A DNA stretch of 46,433 bases, taken from contig JAHJJD010000011.1 in NCBI GenBank assembly GCA_018822845.1, forward strand, positions 1-46,433. The letters are read 5' to 3'. A model generated the notes under the pieces. The model did not search any database. It saw only the letters and a program-made list of their open reading frames with translations, and was not told the origin of the DNA. This DNA comes from Gammaproteobacteria bacterium (GTDB lineage Bacteria > Pseudomonadota > Gammaproteobacteria > Thiotrichales > Thiotrichaceae). The stretch's first letter is position 1, and the number at the start of each line of letters is the position of its first letter. Below are positions 33,641-42,978 of the stretch, in pieces. The translations under genes and the position numbers were made by a program.

Positions 33641-35229
33641 TGACGACTGTTTCCAACCTGCCCGTAACCCGCGCCCTGTTGAGTGTTTCCGACAAGGCTG
33701 GCGTGGTGGAATTCGCCCGGTTCCTGCACCAGCAAGGTGTAGAACTGCTATCGACTGGCGGTACGGCCAAATTGCTGGCAAACAGCGGTATTCCGGTCAC
33801 TGAAGTCTCCGACCACACCGGTTTCCCGGAAATGATGGATGGCCGCGTCAAAACCCTGCACCCCAAAATCCACGGCGGCCTGCTCGGGCGGCGCGGCATG
33901 GACGATGCAGTCATGGCGGAACACGGTATCGCCCGCATCGACCTGATCGTGGTCAACCTCTACCCGTTTGAAGCCACTGTTTCCAAACCCGGCTGCACGT
34001 TTGAAGACGCTGTGGAAAACATCGACATCGGTGGCCCGGCCATGGTGCGCGCTTCCGCAAAAAACCACGCCCACGTCACCATCGTCACCGAACCGGGCGA
34101 CTACGGGCGCATCCAGGCCGAGATGGAAACCAGCGGCAACTGTATCAGCCCGGAAACCCGTTTCGACCTCGCCATTAAGGCGTTTGAGCATACCGCGCGT
34201 TACGACGGCATGATCGCCAACTACTTCGGCTCCCGTGTGGATGGCGCAAGTCACGCACAGCCAGCGACATTCCCGCGCACTTTCAGCCTGCAAGTACAGA
34301 AGAAACAGGATTGCCGTTACGGTGAAAACAGCCATCAAGCAGGCGCTTTCTACGCTGAATACAACGCTCCAGCTGGCAGCATCGCCACCGCCACCCAGAT
34401 TCAGGGCAAGGAACTTTCCTACAACAATATCGCCGACACCGACGCCGCGCTGGAATGCGTGAAGCAGTTCGACAGCAGCATTCCGGCCTGCGTCATCGTC
34501 AAGCACGCCAACCCGTGCGGCGTGGCGATGGGTGTCAGCCTGCTGGAAGCCTACAACCGCGCTTACAGTACCGATCCGGAATCTGCCTTCGGCGGCATTA
34601 TCGCCTTCAACCAGCCGCTGGATGGCGAAACGGCCAAAACCATCGTTGACCGCCAGTTCGTGGAAGTGATCATCGCACCAGGCGTTTCCCCCGAAGCTGT
34701 CGCAGCGGTTGCCGCGAAAAAGAACGTGCGCCTGCTGACCGTCGACCAGTGGAATGCAGGTAATACCGACCGGCTCGATTTCAAGCGTGTCAATGGCGGC
34801 CTGTTGGTACAAACAGCGGACATTGCCCTGCTGAACGAACTGAAAGTCGTCACTGAGCGCCAGCCAACCGAAGCAGAACTGAGTGACCTGCAATTCGCCT
34901 GGAAAGTCGCCAAATTCGTCAAATCAAACGCCATTGTTTACGCCAAAAATGATATGACCATTGGCGTGGGCGCTGGCCAGATGAGCCGCGTCAATTCAGC
35001 GCGTATTGCTGGCATCAAGGCCGAACACGCAGGTCTGGAAGTACCGGGTTCCGTAATGGCTTCCGACGCCTTCTTCCCGTTCCGCGACGGTATCGACAAT
35101 GCCGCAGCAGCGGGCATCAAAGCGGTGATTCAACCAGGCGGCTCAATGCGTGATGAAGAAGTCATTGCCGCCGCCAACGAACACGGCATGGCTATGGTCT
35201 TCACTGGCATGCGCCACTTCAGGCACTAA
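33640..35229 (+). CDS. purH: Bifunctional AICAR formyltransferase / IMP cyclohydrolase
   Basis: PurH carries out the last two steps of IMP synthesis. The 529-residue protein has an N-terminal methylglyoxal-synthase-like cyclohydrolase domain ([35 protein letters not shown]). A C-terminal formyltransferase domain follows with the catalytic KHANPCG motif and [12 protein letters not shown]. The TAATG overlap with proS suggests coupled translation. The 3' end overlaps a convergent hypothetical gene by 4 bases. Confidence 0.97.
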   Translation: MTTVSNLPVTRALLSVSDKAGVVEFARFLHQQGVELLSTGGTAKLLANSGIPVTEVSDHTGFPEMMDGRVKTLHPKIHGGLLGRRGMDDAVMAEHGIARIDLIVVNLYPFEATVSKPGCTFEDAVENIDIGGPAMVRASAKNHAHVTIVTEPGDYGRIQAEMETSGNCISPETRFDLAIKAFEHTARYDGMIANYFGSRVDGASHAQPATFPRTFSLQVQKKQDCRYGENSHQAGAFYAEYNAPAGSIATATQIQGKELSYNNIADTDAALECVKQFDSSIPACVIVKHANPCGVAMGVSLLEAYNRAYSTDPESAFGGIIAFNQPLDGETAKTIVDRQFVEVIIAPGVSPEAVAAVAAKKNVRLLTVDQWNAGNTDRLDFKRVNGGLLVQTADIALLNELKVVTERQPTEAELSDLQFAWKVAKFVKSNAIVYAKNDMTIGVGAGQMSRVNSARIAGIKAEHAGLEVPGSVMASDAFFPFRDGIDNAAAAGIKAVIQPGGSMRDEEVIAAANEHGMAMVFTGMRHFRH

Positions 35230-35591
35230 CGCGGGCGGAAAGGTATCTGGAATAACGCACGCAATCCGTCCCGCAGCCTGTTACCGGGCGGCGGGGCTTG
35301 CTGTGTTTCGGGGAATATTTCGCGTGGTGAGTAACCAAAAGTCTGGTTGAACAGGGAAAAGTCGATACGGAAAGTATCACCCTCACCATACTGGCTAAGC
35401 AGCTCAACCAGCGGCATTTCGCGCTTGTGGGATGACGTGACTGCCTTGATGAAGCCTTGTTCACTTAGTTCGGTAATAGCCTCGACCTTGCGGCGGTGGT
35501 TGTGCTCATCCATGATCTGCCAGCAAATAAGGCCATTCTGCCGGGATTCCTGTTCGTGGGTAATGGTTTGCAGCGTAAACGTTTTGACCAT
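35226..35591 (-). CDS. Hypothetical protein
   Basis: The 121-residue product has no signal peptide, no membrane segment and no motif I recognise. The first 85 residues look globular ([32 protein letters not shown]), and the C-terminus is proline- and arginine-rich. It is convergent with purH and upstream of bpt in the same direction. Coding is supported by length, base use like its neighbours and the tight junction with purH. The 88-base gap to bpt contains nothing clear. Confidence 0.55.
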   Translation of the reverse strand: MVKTFTLQTITHEQESRQNGLICWQIMDEHNHRRKVEAITELSEQGFIKAVTSSHKREMPLVELLSQYGEGDTFRIDFSLFNQTFGYSPREIFPETQQAPPPGNRLRDGLRALFQIPFRPR

Positions 35592-35679
35592 CTTGTTATT
35601 CTCATTGGGTTGGGTGGGGTAACCCTGAACTTAGCACAAAAACCCGACAAAACCACCTGCTTTCAGACGACTTGCATGC

Positions 35680-36402
35680 TTACTTTTCCAACCTTGTCCA
35701 TACGCCGTTGACCAAGCCTTCAATGGGCTGGAAACGGGTCTTATAATTCATTTTGTCTGACTCTGCGATCCAGTAACCAGGGTAGACATACTCCAGCCCC
35801 AATTGCTGCGCGTAAACAATCTGCCACAGGACGGCATATGTTCCCAACCCACGCTCATTCCCTTCGGTTGGTGAAAAAAAGGTATAAACGGAAGACAAGC
35901 CGTTTTTCAATTGATCCATCGCAGCCACAGCCAGCAGGGTGGAACCGTGACGAAACTCAACCAGCGCCGTATTGCACCAGCGCGTCAGCAGGAATCCGGC
36001 GAAAGTATCAGTACTGTCAGTATCCATTCCCCCGCCCGCATGACGGCAGCGGATGTATTTGTGATAAAGCTGCGCATACTCCGGCTTGAAACCTTCCAGA
36101 TTAAGCCTGACTTGCAGGTCACTATTTTTCTCGAAATTACGTCGTTGTGAACGATTCGCGCGGAATTCATTCACCGGAATGCGGGTGGAAACACAGGCGT
36201 TGCAATGCTTGCAGTGCGGGCGGTAAACATCTGCTCCACTACGGCGGAAACCGCTGTTGAGCAGGCGCGAATAGAGTGCGTCGGTCATGTTGTAACCGGG
36301 GTCGACCAGCAGGTTCATGGCTTCCCGACCAGTCAGATAAGGACAAGGGTGTACGGCGGTAATGTAGAGATTAAGACTGCTTTCTGCCGCCATCCTGTTC
36401 AT
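35680..36402 (-). CDS. bpt: Aspartate/glutamate leucyltransferase (Bpt)
   Basis: Bpt adds leucine to proteins beginning with Asp or Glu, marking them for ClpAP in the N-end rule pathway. The 240-residue product has CPYL near the start, the cysteine group YRPHCKHCNACVSTRIPV, and the C-terminal acyltransferase fold with LGTYAVLWQIVYAQQ and YWIAESDKMNYK. The ATG at 36402 has GGGAG 9 bases upstream and lies 2 bases after the fnr-like gene, so the two are cotranscribed. Confidence 0.93.
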   Translation of the reverse strand: MNRMAAESSLNLYITAVHPCPYLTGREAMNLLVDPGYNMTDALYSRLLNSGFRRSGADVYRPHCKHCNACVSTRIPVNEFRANRSQRRNFEKNSDLQVRLNLEGFKPEYAQLYHKYIRCRHAGGGMDTDSTDTFAGFLLTRWCNTALVEFRHGSTLLAVAAMDQLKNGLSSVYTFFSPTEGNERGLGTYAVLWQIVYAQQLGLEYVYPGYWIAESDKMNYKTRFQPIEGLVNGVWTRLEK

Positions 36403-36404
36403 GA

Positions 36405-37109
36405 TCAGCAACTCCCGCTGGAACAGGCTGCCTTGCGCAACCCAGCGACATTCTGTACCTGAATGCTGCCACGCTGTTCGATGATGAAGCCCTGCCGTTT
36501 CCAGTCTGACAGGAAGCGGCTGACTGTCTCAATCGTCAACCCCAGTAATTCCCCGATTTCCCCCCTGGAAAGCGGCAATGGCACCCAACCGTCTACGCTA
36601 TTTTCACACCAGCGGATCAGGAAGGAAGCCAGCCGTTCCCCGGCCTTTTTTGCCCCCAGTTCCAGCATCATGTCTTCAGCTTCACGCAAGTGCTGGATCC
36701 AGCGCTTCATCATGGTGTTTTCGATTTCTGGATTCTGCTTTTTCAAGGACATCAGATCTTGCAAAGGCAACCGGCAAACTTCGATTTCCCCGAGAGGAAT
36801 TGCCGTATGATTGTAGCTTTCCCCGGCGAAACCGTCGAAACCGAACAAATCGCCGGTACGCAACACACGTACAATCTGGGTGCGCCCATTGGGCAGCGTC
36901 TTGATCAACTTGACCAGGCCCTTGCGCAGGGTAAAAGCATTAGCGGAGGCATCGCCTTGATGGTAGATCGTTTCATCAGAAGCGTAGGTGACGACAGAAG
37001 GGTGAAATGACTGGATTTCTGCCAAGCGATTGACCGGCAACTGGGCAAAAATGCTCAAATGCCGAATCTGGCAGGATTGGCAATGCCCCCTGCCCTTGAT
37101 GTTTGACAT
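36405..37109 (-). CDS. fnr: FNR-type transcription regulator with an incomplete N-terminal cysteine set
   Basis: The 234-residue protein has a cyclic-nucleotide-binding-like domain, a dimer helix (MMKRWIQHLREAEDMMLELG) and a winged helix with recognition segment ETVSRFLSDW. Glu194, Ser197 and Arg198 predict binding to TTGAT-N4-ATCAA sites such as those found upstream of nrd and nap here. FNR of E. coli holds its [4Fe-4S] cluster with Cys20, 23, 29 and 122. Here Cys10, Cys13 and Cys112 correspond, but the third position is Ser19. ATG 37109 is chosen because GGAGAGG lies just before it. It could be an FNR with a different fourth ligand, or a family member that does not sense oxygen. Confidence 0.88.
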   Translation of the reverse strand: MSNIKGRGHCQSCQIRHLSIFAQLPVNRLAEIQSFHPSVVTYASDETIYHQGDASANAFTLRKGLVKLIKTLPNGRTQIVRVLRTGDLFGFDGFAGESYNHTAIPLGEIEVCRLPLQDLMSLKKQNPEIENTMMKRWIQHLREAEDMMLELGAKKAGERLASFLIRWCENSVDGWVPLPLSRGEIGELLGLTIETVSRFLSDWKRQGFIIEQRGSIQVQNVAGLRKAACSSGSC

Positions 37110-37144
37110 ACCCTCTCCTTCATGTCCGTGGTGCATATTACAAT

Positions 37145-37161
37145 ACAGTAAATATTACTGT
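37145..37161. promoter_or_regulatory. Palindrome upstream of the fnr-like gene
   Basis: ACAGTAA and TTACTGT form a perfect 7-base inverted repeat around ATA, 36 bases before the fnr-like start. It does not match an FNR site. It is a candidate operator for the fnr-bpt unit. Confidence 0.5.
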
Positions 37162-37231
37162 GTTCAGTCACTAAGGACAAAGCCTAAAACGCTGGAGCGG
37201 GTATGGCAAGAGACCGATATATCAGCGTGTG

Positions 37232-37873
37232 TTATTGCGCAAGGCTTTTCACAACCACAAACGCCCCGCGCAAGTCACCCTCCTTGAAGCCGGTCGCCTT
37301 GTCAGCCGGGTACAATTCACCCAGCCTGACTGTCACCGCCGGGCTGATTTCTGTACCGTGGCATTTAAGGCAGAGTGCGCCGGTAGGAATGGCTTTCATG
37401 AAGCGGAATTCGTTGTCCACGATTTCGGCATAACTCAGGGTAGCCGGGTCTTCGCCTGCGGTTTTGCGGGTTTCAAAATCGTTCAGGATAGCAACCTGCC
37501 AATCGGCTGGTGCATTGTCAGGGTTGCGGTTTTTGAGACTGGTGCGACTAACCTGCATCCCTTGTTCGGTGGAAACCTTGCTGGCAATTTCAGGAGCTTT
37601 GGTGTTGCACACGTTCAGGGCCTCGACCGGCCCGCCAGCTTCCATGGCTGCCTGCAACTCACTTTTCAGTGTCCCACCCAACGCCTGTACAGCGGCCTTG
37701 GCGCTTTCCACCAGCGCGCCCTTGTCAGCCGGAGCTGGCGGCGTGGCTGGCGCAGCCTGGGTCTGCTCAACCCTGGGAGCTTCAGCAGGTGCCTGGGACT
37801 GTTTGCTTTCCTCACCGCCGCCACAGGCTGCAAGCAAAACGGCCATGCTAATGGCAGATAACTGTTTTTTCAT
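37232..37873 (-). CDS. Monohaem lipoprotein of the Tll0287-like (DUF3365) type
   Basis: The 213-residue product has a lipoprotein signal (LLAACGGG), then a Pro/Ala/Gln-rich linker (about 22-50). A domain of the DUF3365/Tll0287 type follows, with ALNVCNTKAPEIA, SLKNRNPDNAPADWQ and a c-type haem motif CLKCHGTEI. Such domains are thought to act as haem sensors or electron carriers in the periplasm. It lies upstream of the fnr-like gene in the same direction, 122 bases away. Its haem depends on the Ccm proteins. Confidence 0.85.
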   Translation of the reverse strand: MKKQLSAISMAVLLAACGGGEESKQSQAPAEAPRVEQTQAAPATPPAPADKGALVESAKAAVQALGGTLKSELQAAMEAGGPVEALNVCNTKAPEIASKVSTEQGMQVSRTSLKNRNPDNAPADWQVAILNDFETRKTAGEDPATLSYAEIVDNEFRFMKAIPTGALCLKCHGTEISPAVTVRLGELYPADKATGFKEGDLRGAFVVVKSLAQ

Positions 37874-37998
37874 GTTTATACTCTCTCTACAAAATAAAGC
37901 ACTGGCTTTTAAAAATGCCAGAGACTACCAACTCATACATTGATGAGTATCAAAGTCATGGCCGAAGTGTACGAAAAAACTGCATTCAAGTCGCCCGC

Positions 37999-39696
37999 TT
38001 ATTGGGTAATGCTGAGCGCCTGACCGATTACACGTCCGTCAGAAGCCGCATCCACTGCCCCGCTGTGCTTATCCAGAATCACCGCCTGCATATTGCCCCA
38101 GGTGTTTTCCTGTGGCGACGATGTGTGCCCCATTCCCTCCAGTTCGAGCAGGGTTTCAGCATCGAGCGCCTCAGCTTCGTACTGGATGCTGTCGGGCAGG
38201 TATTGGTGGTGGAAACGCCCGCGATTGACGATACGGTTGGCATTTCCCCCGTCGGCGAATTCCAGCGTGCCCAGCAGCAGCATGGTGATGATCCGGCTAC
38301 CGCCCGGCGTGCCGATAATGGCTATCCGCTTGTCATCTTCGAGGAAAGTCGGGGTCATGCTGGAGAGCATCCTCTTGCCCGCTGCAATCGCGTTGGCTTC
38401 CGCACCAACCAGCCCGTACACGTTGGGTGTACCGGGACGGATCGAGAAATCATCCATTTCGTTGTTGAGCAACACGCCAGTTCCCTTGGGGATGAAGCCG
38501 GAGCCAAACGGGTAGTTGATCGAAAGCGTGGCGGCCACGCGATTGCCATCCTTGTCCAGGATTGAAAAGTGGGTGGTATTCTCGCCCTTGCCGGATACGC
38601 TTTCGGCGACTGGTTTCAAAGTGGAACTGGAGGTAGCCACATCATCCTTGATGCTGGCACGCAGGCTCGCTGCATAATCCTGGCTGAGCAGTTTTTCGTA
38701 AGGAATTTCCACAAAATCGGGGTCACCAAGGTATTCGGCGCGGTCACGGTAGGCGCGGCGCATGGATTCCACCTGCCAGTGGATACGCTGGGCTTCCGTT
38801 GCTTTCGGCAGGTCGTAGGCAGAGAGGATGTTGAGCATTTCCAGCAGCACGATACCACCCGATGATGGCGGGGCAGCCGTGGTAATGTTGATGCCACGGT
38901 ATTCACCACGCACCGGCTTGCGCTCTTTCACCTGATAGGTTTTCAGGTCATCCAGCGACCAGATGCCGCCTGCTTCCCTGACTGCATCGACCATTTGCCG
39001 GGCGAAACTGCCTTGGTAGAACCCGGCGCGGCCTTGTTCCGCCAGCAATTCCAGCGTGGCAGCGAGTTCAGGCTGACGGATGGTTTGACCGATTTCCGGC
39101 AGTTTGTCATCGGGTAACAGGATGCGGCTGGTTTCGGGGTACTTGCGCAACAGTTCCTGCCGGGATTGCAGGTGGCCAAGCATAGCCTTGTCGAGCGGGA
39201 AACCGTCCCGTGCCAGTTTGATCGCGGGGGCCAGTGAATCACGTAGCGGCAGCTTGCCATAATGACCCGCCAGGTAATCCAGCGTGGCGGGCACGCCCGG
39301 AATCCCGGCTGCCAGCGGGCCTTCCAGCGAAGCCTTGGCGATCGGTTCGCCCTGCGCATCCAGATACATGTCGCGGGTGGCTGCGGCTGGCGCGCTTTCT
39401 CGCCCATCCAGCATGGTTTCAAAGCCATCTTCGGCACGATGCAGCAGCCAGAAACCACCACCACCCAGACCGGAACCATACGGCTCGACCACACCTAATG
39501 CAGCGGCGGCAGCTATGGCTGCGTCGAAGGCATTGCCGCCCTTGTCGAGCGTTTGCCTAGCGGCGGCGGTTGCCAACGGGTGTGCGGTGGCGATTCCGGC
39601 GTCCCCTGCCCATGCGGAAACGGGGGCGGCTACCCATAACAAAATAAGTAAACAGGCAACTCGTAGGGTGTGGTGCAGATGATTCGATTTATTCAT
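37999..39696 (-). CDS. ggt: Gamma-glutamyltransferase
   Basis: GGT cleaves gamma-glutamyl bonds, mainly of glutathione, in the periplasm. The 565-residue precursor has a signal peptide (cleavage near AWA-GDA), GSGLGGGGFW, and the self-cleavage site before Thr374 (GENTTHFSILDKDGN), whose threonine becomes the nucleophile of the small subunit. GTPGGSRI, in the small subunit, is also present. No good ribosome site is seen before ATG 39696. The upstream 153 bases separate it from the divergent esterase gene and contain nothing clear. Confidence 0.95.
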   Translation of the reverse strand: MNKSNHLHHTLRVACLLILLWVAAPVSAWAGDAGIATAHPLATAAARQTLDKGGNAFDAAIAAAAALGVVEPYGSGLGGGGFWLLHRAEDGFETMLDGRESAPAAATRDMYLDAQGEPIAKASLEGPLAAGIPGVPATLDYLAGHYGKLPLRDSLAPAIKLARDGFPLDKAMLGHLQSRQELLRKYPETSRILLPDDKLPEIGQTIRQPELAATLELLAEQGRAGFYQGSFARQMVDAVREAGGIWSLDDLKTYQVKERKPVRGEYRGINITTAAPPSSGGIVLLEMLNILSAYDLPKATEAQRIHWQVESMRRAYRDRAEYLGDPDFVEIPYEKLLSQDYAASLRASIKDDVATSSSTLKPVAESVSGKGENTTHFSILDKDGNRVAATLSINYPFGSGFIPKGTGVLLNNEMDDFSIRPGTPNVYGLVGAEANAIAAGKRMLSSMTPTFLEDDKRIAIIGTPGGSRIITMLLLGTLEFADGGNANRIVNRGRFHHQYLPDSIQYEAEALDAETLLELEGMGHTSSPQENTWGNMQAVILDKHSGAVDAASDGRVIGQALSITQ

Positions 39697-39849
39697 TTAT
39701 ACCAACATATAGTCAATAGTAATGGACTGAGCGTGACTAACACTGCCATTGTAGGTTCATTATCGCAGGGCTGCCAATCTTCACCCTGGTTGCGGTGATT
39801 GCTCGACACGGTAAACTGTTCCTGCAATCAAACCTGACAAGGAACCACC

Positions 39850-40515
39850 ATGCCCTATTTGCCTGCTGTCGAAGTTGAACCCACCTCCCCCGCTACCGCC
39901 ACCGTCATCTGGCTACATGGCCTGGGTGCGGATGGACACGACTTTGAACCCATCGTCCCTGAACTGTGCCTGCCGCCGGAACTCGCCATCCGTTTCATTT
40001 TTCCACATGCGCCCGCGATTCCCGTAACCATTAATGGCGGCTATGTGATGCCCGCCTGGTACGACATACTGGCGATGGACATTGACCGCAAGGTGGACGT
40101 AACGCATCTGGAAGCTTCTGCCCACGAAATCGGCAAACTGATTGAGCACGAAATCGCACGCGGCATTCCCAGCGAACGCATTGTGATTGCCGGTTTTTCG
40201 CAAGGTGGTGCGGTCGGCTATCAGGTAGCACTGGCCTACCCCAAGCCGCTGGCAGGCTTGCTGGCAATGTCGACCTATTTCGCTACTGCTGACACCATTC
40301 AGCCCAATGCTGCCAATGCGCACTTGCCAATCCACATTTTTCACGGCACACAGGATTCCGTTGTGCCTGAAATACTGGGCATCAAGGCGTACCAAACCCT
40401 GAAAACCCGAGGGTATCAGCCTGCGTATTCGGAGTACCAGATGGAGCACAACGTTTGTGCTGAAGAAATCGCAGAGATTGCGCAGTGTTTACAGACATGG
40501 TTGGCAGCAGCGTAA
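39850..40515 (+). CDS. Carboxylesterase/phospholipase-family hydrolase
   Basis: The 221-residue alpha/beta hydrolase has LHGLGADGHDFEPIVPEL (oxyanion region), the nucleophile in IAGFSQGGAV, an aspartate in GTQDSVVP and a histidine in EYQMEHNVC. This matches the short-chain carboxylesterase family (Pseudomonas EstB and E. coli YpfH relatives). It has no signal peptide. AAGGAACC precedes the ATG. The natural substrate is not evident. Confidence 0.92.
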   Translation: MPYLPAVEVEPTSPATATVIWLHGLGADGHDFEPIVPELCLPPELAIRFIFPHAPAIPVTINGGYVMPAWYDILAMDIDRKVDVTHLEASAHEIGKLIEHEIARGIPSERIVIAGFSQGGAVGYQVALAYPKPLAGLLAMSTYFATADTIQPNAANAHLPIHIFHGTQDSVVPEILGIKAYQTLKTRGYQPAYSEYQMEHNVCAEEIAEIAQCLQTWLAAA

Positions 40516-40571
40516 TAGCCGCAGAACATGCTACGATCCATCCATTATCTAAACTTATTGGATTGGCCCGC

Positions 40572-41981
40572 ATGAAACCACGTAATAACCGAATTGGCGG
40601 CTGCCGCGTTGGAGCTGTTCCCCCCGATGCCAAACGCCGCAAGATCGGGCGCTCAGCGGAGAAGGCCCTGCCCCCCAAGGTCGATTTGCGCCCCTATCTG
40701 ACGGACGTGGAAGAACAGGTTGGCTCCAGCTGCGTGGCGAATGCTTGCGCTGGTGCCTATGAATACCTCGCCAAACGCCACCTGGGTGAAGCGGGCGATG
40801 TTAGCCGCCTGTTCATCTACTTCAATGCCCGCCTTGAATGTGGCGATGAGGATGAAGACGAAGGCACCAGTATGCAGGCTGCCATTGATGGCTTGAAAAA
40901 ATACGGTGCCTGTCACGAAGACTTATGGCCCAACGACGAAGATTACATTACCGAAGAGCCTGCTACCGAAGCCTATGACCACGCCGCCAGATTCAAAATC
41001 GCCGAAGCGGAATATGTCGAAACCGATCTTGATTTGTACCGGCACACCCTGGCGGAAGGCTACCCCATCGCGTTTTGCCTGAATACCTTTACCTCGTTTG
41101 ACAACGCCAGCGACAATCGCGGACGTGTTCCCCTGCCCAAAAAAACAGAGCAAGTGCGAGAAGAACACGGTTGGCACGCCATGCTTTGCGTCGGCTATCT
41201 GGACAAGGACAAAATGTTCATCGTGCGCAATTCATGGGGCAATGAATGGGGCGACAGGGGCTACTGTTACATCCCTTACAAATACGTCATCCACGATGAT
41301 CTCAACGGGCATGACACCTGGGTCGTCAAAGCCCTGGAAGATATGGATTTTACCGCTGACATCGAATCAGACGACGACAGCTCCTATTTTGCCGAGGATG
41401 GCTCCATCCAGTTGTTTGACTTCTACGTCGCCACCGAAGAGGTTGAAGATTTCGCCACGGCATTGGAAGAATTGTGCGAACAGCATGCCAATGAGGAAGA
41501 GTTCTACTTCGACTACGAGGAAAGCGAAGAAGACGGCATCACTTACGCCATCATCAGCAATTTCGACATATCGCTGGATGACCCGGATGCGTTTCTGGAA
41601 GAGCTCGACGCGCTCTGCAACGAATGGGCCGATGATGAAAATTACGATTTCAACATAGAAGGCTACGACGATTCTGAAGAAGAGTCTGAAGACGAGGAAG
41701 AGGAAGAGGAAGAGGAAGAGGCTTATACCCTGGCCTTGACCGGCTTTTATGTTTATACCGAAGAGGGTGAAAAAGTCGTAGGAAAAATAGACAAACTTTG
41801 TTCGAAACACACCACCGACGACGACTACACCTTCGAGTGGGAAGAAGACGAAGACGAAAACGGAACCTATGTCGAATTTTCCACCTTCGAAATCAGCCCG
41901 GACGACGAGGAAGCATTCCTGGAAGCGCTGGAAGCTCTCTGCGAAAAGCTGTGTGACGACAGCGGTTACAACTGGGATTAA
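40572..41981 (+). CDS. Papain-like (C1A) cysteine peptidase with two acidic C-terminal repeats
   Basis: Residues 36-255 form a C1A peptidase domain: Gln49 and Cys54 in EEQVGSSCVANAC, His202 in GWHAMLCVGY and Asn220 in VRNSWGNEWGDRGY. No signal or propeptide is visible. The C-terminal half holds two related units of about 80 residues (282-361 and 388-469). Each runs from FYV-TEE through a DD-AFLE-L-ALC pattern, separated by a Glu/Asp run that includes nine consecutive glutamates. The frame is open from 40485, inside the esterase gene, but ATG 40572 gives the first protein-like sequence. No strong ribosome site decides. The role is unknown. Confidence 0.8.
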   Translation: MKPRNNRIGGCRVGAVPPDAKRRKIGRSAEKALPPKVDLRPYLTDVEEQVGSSCVANACAGAYEYLAKRHLGEAGDVSRLFIYFNARLECGDEDEDEGTSMQAAIDGLKKYGACHEDLWPNDEDYITEEPATEAYDHAARFKIAEAEYVETDLDLYRHTLAEGYPIAFCLNTFTSFDNASDNRGRVPLPKKTEQVREEHGWHAMLCVGYLDKDKMFIVRNSWGNEWGDRGYCYIPYKYVIHDDLNGHDTWVVKALEDMDFTADIESDDDSSYFAEDGSIQLFDFYVATEEVEDFATALEELCEQHANEEEFYFDYEESEEDGITYAIISNFDISLDDPDAFLEELDALCNEWADDENYDFNIEGYDDSEEESEDEEEEEEEEEAYTLALTGFYVYTEEGEKVVGKIDKLCSKHTTDDDYTFEWEEDEDENGTYVEFSTFEISPDDEEAFLEALEALCEKLCDDSGYNWD

Positions 41982-42000
41982 GCATCCCTCAACTGCCCAA

Positions 42001-42040
42001 CGGTTTCAGCCGCGCCAGCGGCAGATGAAGGCTGAAACCG
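42001..42040. terminator. 11-base inverted repeat between convergent genes
   Basis: CGGTTTCAGCC (42001-42011) and GGCTGAAACCG (42030-42040) are perfect complements with an 18-base loop. They straddle the end of the methyltransferase gene, 20 bases after the peptidase stop. The stem is strong enough to stop transcription, but no T-run follows on either strand. Confidence 0.45.
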
Positions 42041-42845
42041 GGCGTCCGTCGGCGAGGATTTCCACTTCGTCCAGCAAGATTTCCGCCCCGGCGAAATGTT
42101 CTGCCAATTCACCCGGCCTGAGCAGAAAGTTGGGGTTGCGTGGGCGGCCTATCGCGGTATTTTCGCAGCCCTGCATGAAAGTCTGGTAGATCACGACTCC
42201 ACCCGGCTTGAGGAGACGTTTCATCCACGCAAACAGCGGGCGGTGCAGATAACGGGCGACGCAAATCAGGTCAAACGTAGCCGCAGCGTAGTCGGCGAAA
42301 GGGTCTGCGCCAGTTTCAAGGTCGCGGCATTCGGTGTGGATGTTGACCTGCTGGCTGGCGGCCAGACGTTGGGCTCGTTCCAGTGCGCCTTCGATGTAGT
42401 CGATGCCGGTCATCTCCCAGCCGTGGGTGGCGAGGTATACCATATCGCGCCCCGAACCACAGCCGATGTCCAGCCCCTTACCGGGCGTAATGCCGTGAAT
42501 GGGGGCAATTTCTTCCACAAAGCGGGCAATCAGCGGCGCGGGCTTCCACAAGCGTAAGGAATCTTCGCCCGTCTCCAGTTTGCCCTGCGCCTGCAATTCA
42601 GCAGCCAGTTGCGGCGTCCACTCCATTTGTTCCACCACCTGATAGCCTTTGCGGCTCAGGAACTCACTGGCCTCGCGTAAACTGTCGGCGTCCCCGCACA
42701 AGGCGACAGGTTCGCTGGCTTTGGGCAATTCGTGCATGCGCTGCGGCATTTCAGCAGCGGGAATGGAGCTTGCCCCCGCGACATGCCCGTGGCGGAAAGC
42801 GTCGAGCGCACGGCAATCTATGAGTGGTGATTTATGTATAAGCAT
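42006..42845 (-). CDS. Rhodanese-methyltransferase fusion protein
   Basis: Residues 1-75 resemble a small rhodanese domain (LIDCRALDAFRHGHVAGA and a loop with Cys50 in VALCGDADS). Residues 100-279 are a class I methyltransferase with LDIGCGSGRDMVYLA for S-adenosylmethionine, GIDYIEGALERAQ, and FDLICVARYLHRP. The methyltransferase part is related to TehB/thiopurine-type enzymes. The pair suggests a sulfur-, selenium- or tellurium-containing small substrate, but this is inference. It is convergent with the peptidase gene. Confidence 0.8.
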   Translation of the reverse strand: MLIHKSPLIDCRALDAFRHGHVAGASSIPAAEMPQRMHELPKASEPVALCGDADSLREASEFLSRKGYQVVEQMEWTPQLAAELQAQGKLETGEDSLRLWKPAPLIARFVEEIAPIHGITPGKGLDIGCGSGRDMVYLATHGWEMTGIDYIEGALERAQRLAASQQVNIHTECRDLETGADPFADYAAATFDLICVARYLHRPLFAWMKRLLKPGGVVIYQTFMQGCENTAIGRPRNPNFLLRPGELAEHFAGAEILLDEVEILADGRPVSAFICRWRG

Positions 42846-42978
42846 GAAATCTTCTATTCCGGCTGTGTATGCGACAGTATTGTAGCCTGATCAGCATTTT
42901 CCCATACTTTTTGTGCCCTCACGCTGTCTGGCCTAAAGTCGTTAAGAGTATTTTCGTCATGAGCAAAGGAGCAAAGCC

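Noticed and set aside
37889-37916. Weak stem CTGGC/GCCAG after ggt as a terminator
   Set aside because: A 5-bp stem with a 10-base loop is too weak to call.
40485-40571. Upstream extension of the C1A peptidase into the esterase gene
   Set aside because: The extra codons overlap the esterase 3' end and add no protein-like features.
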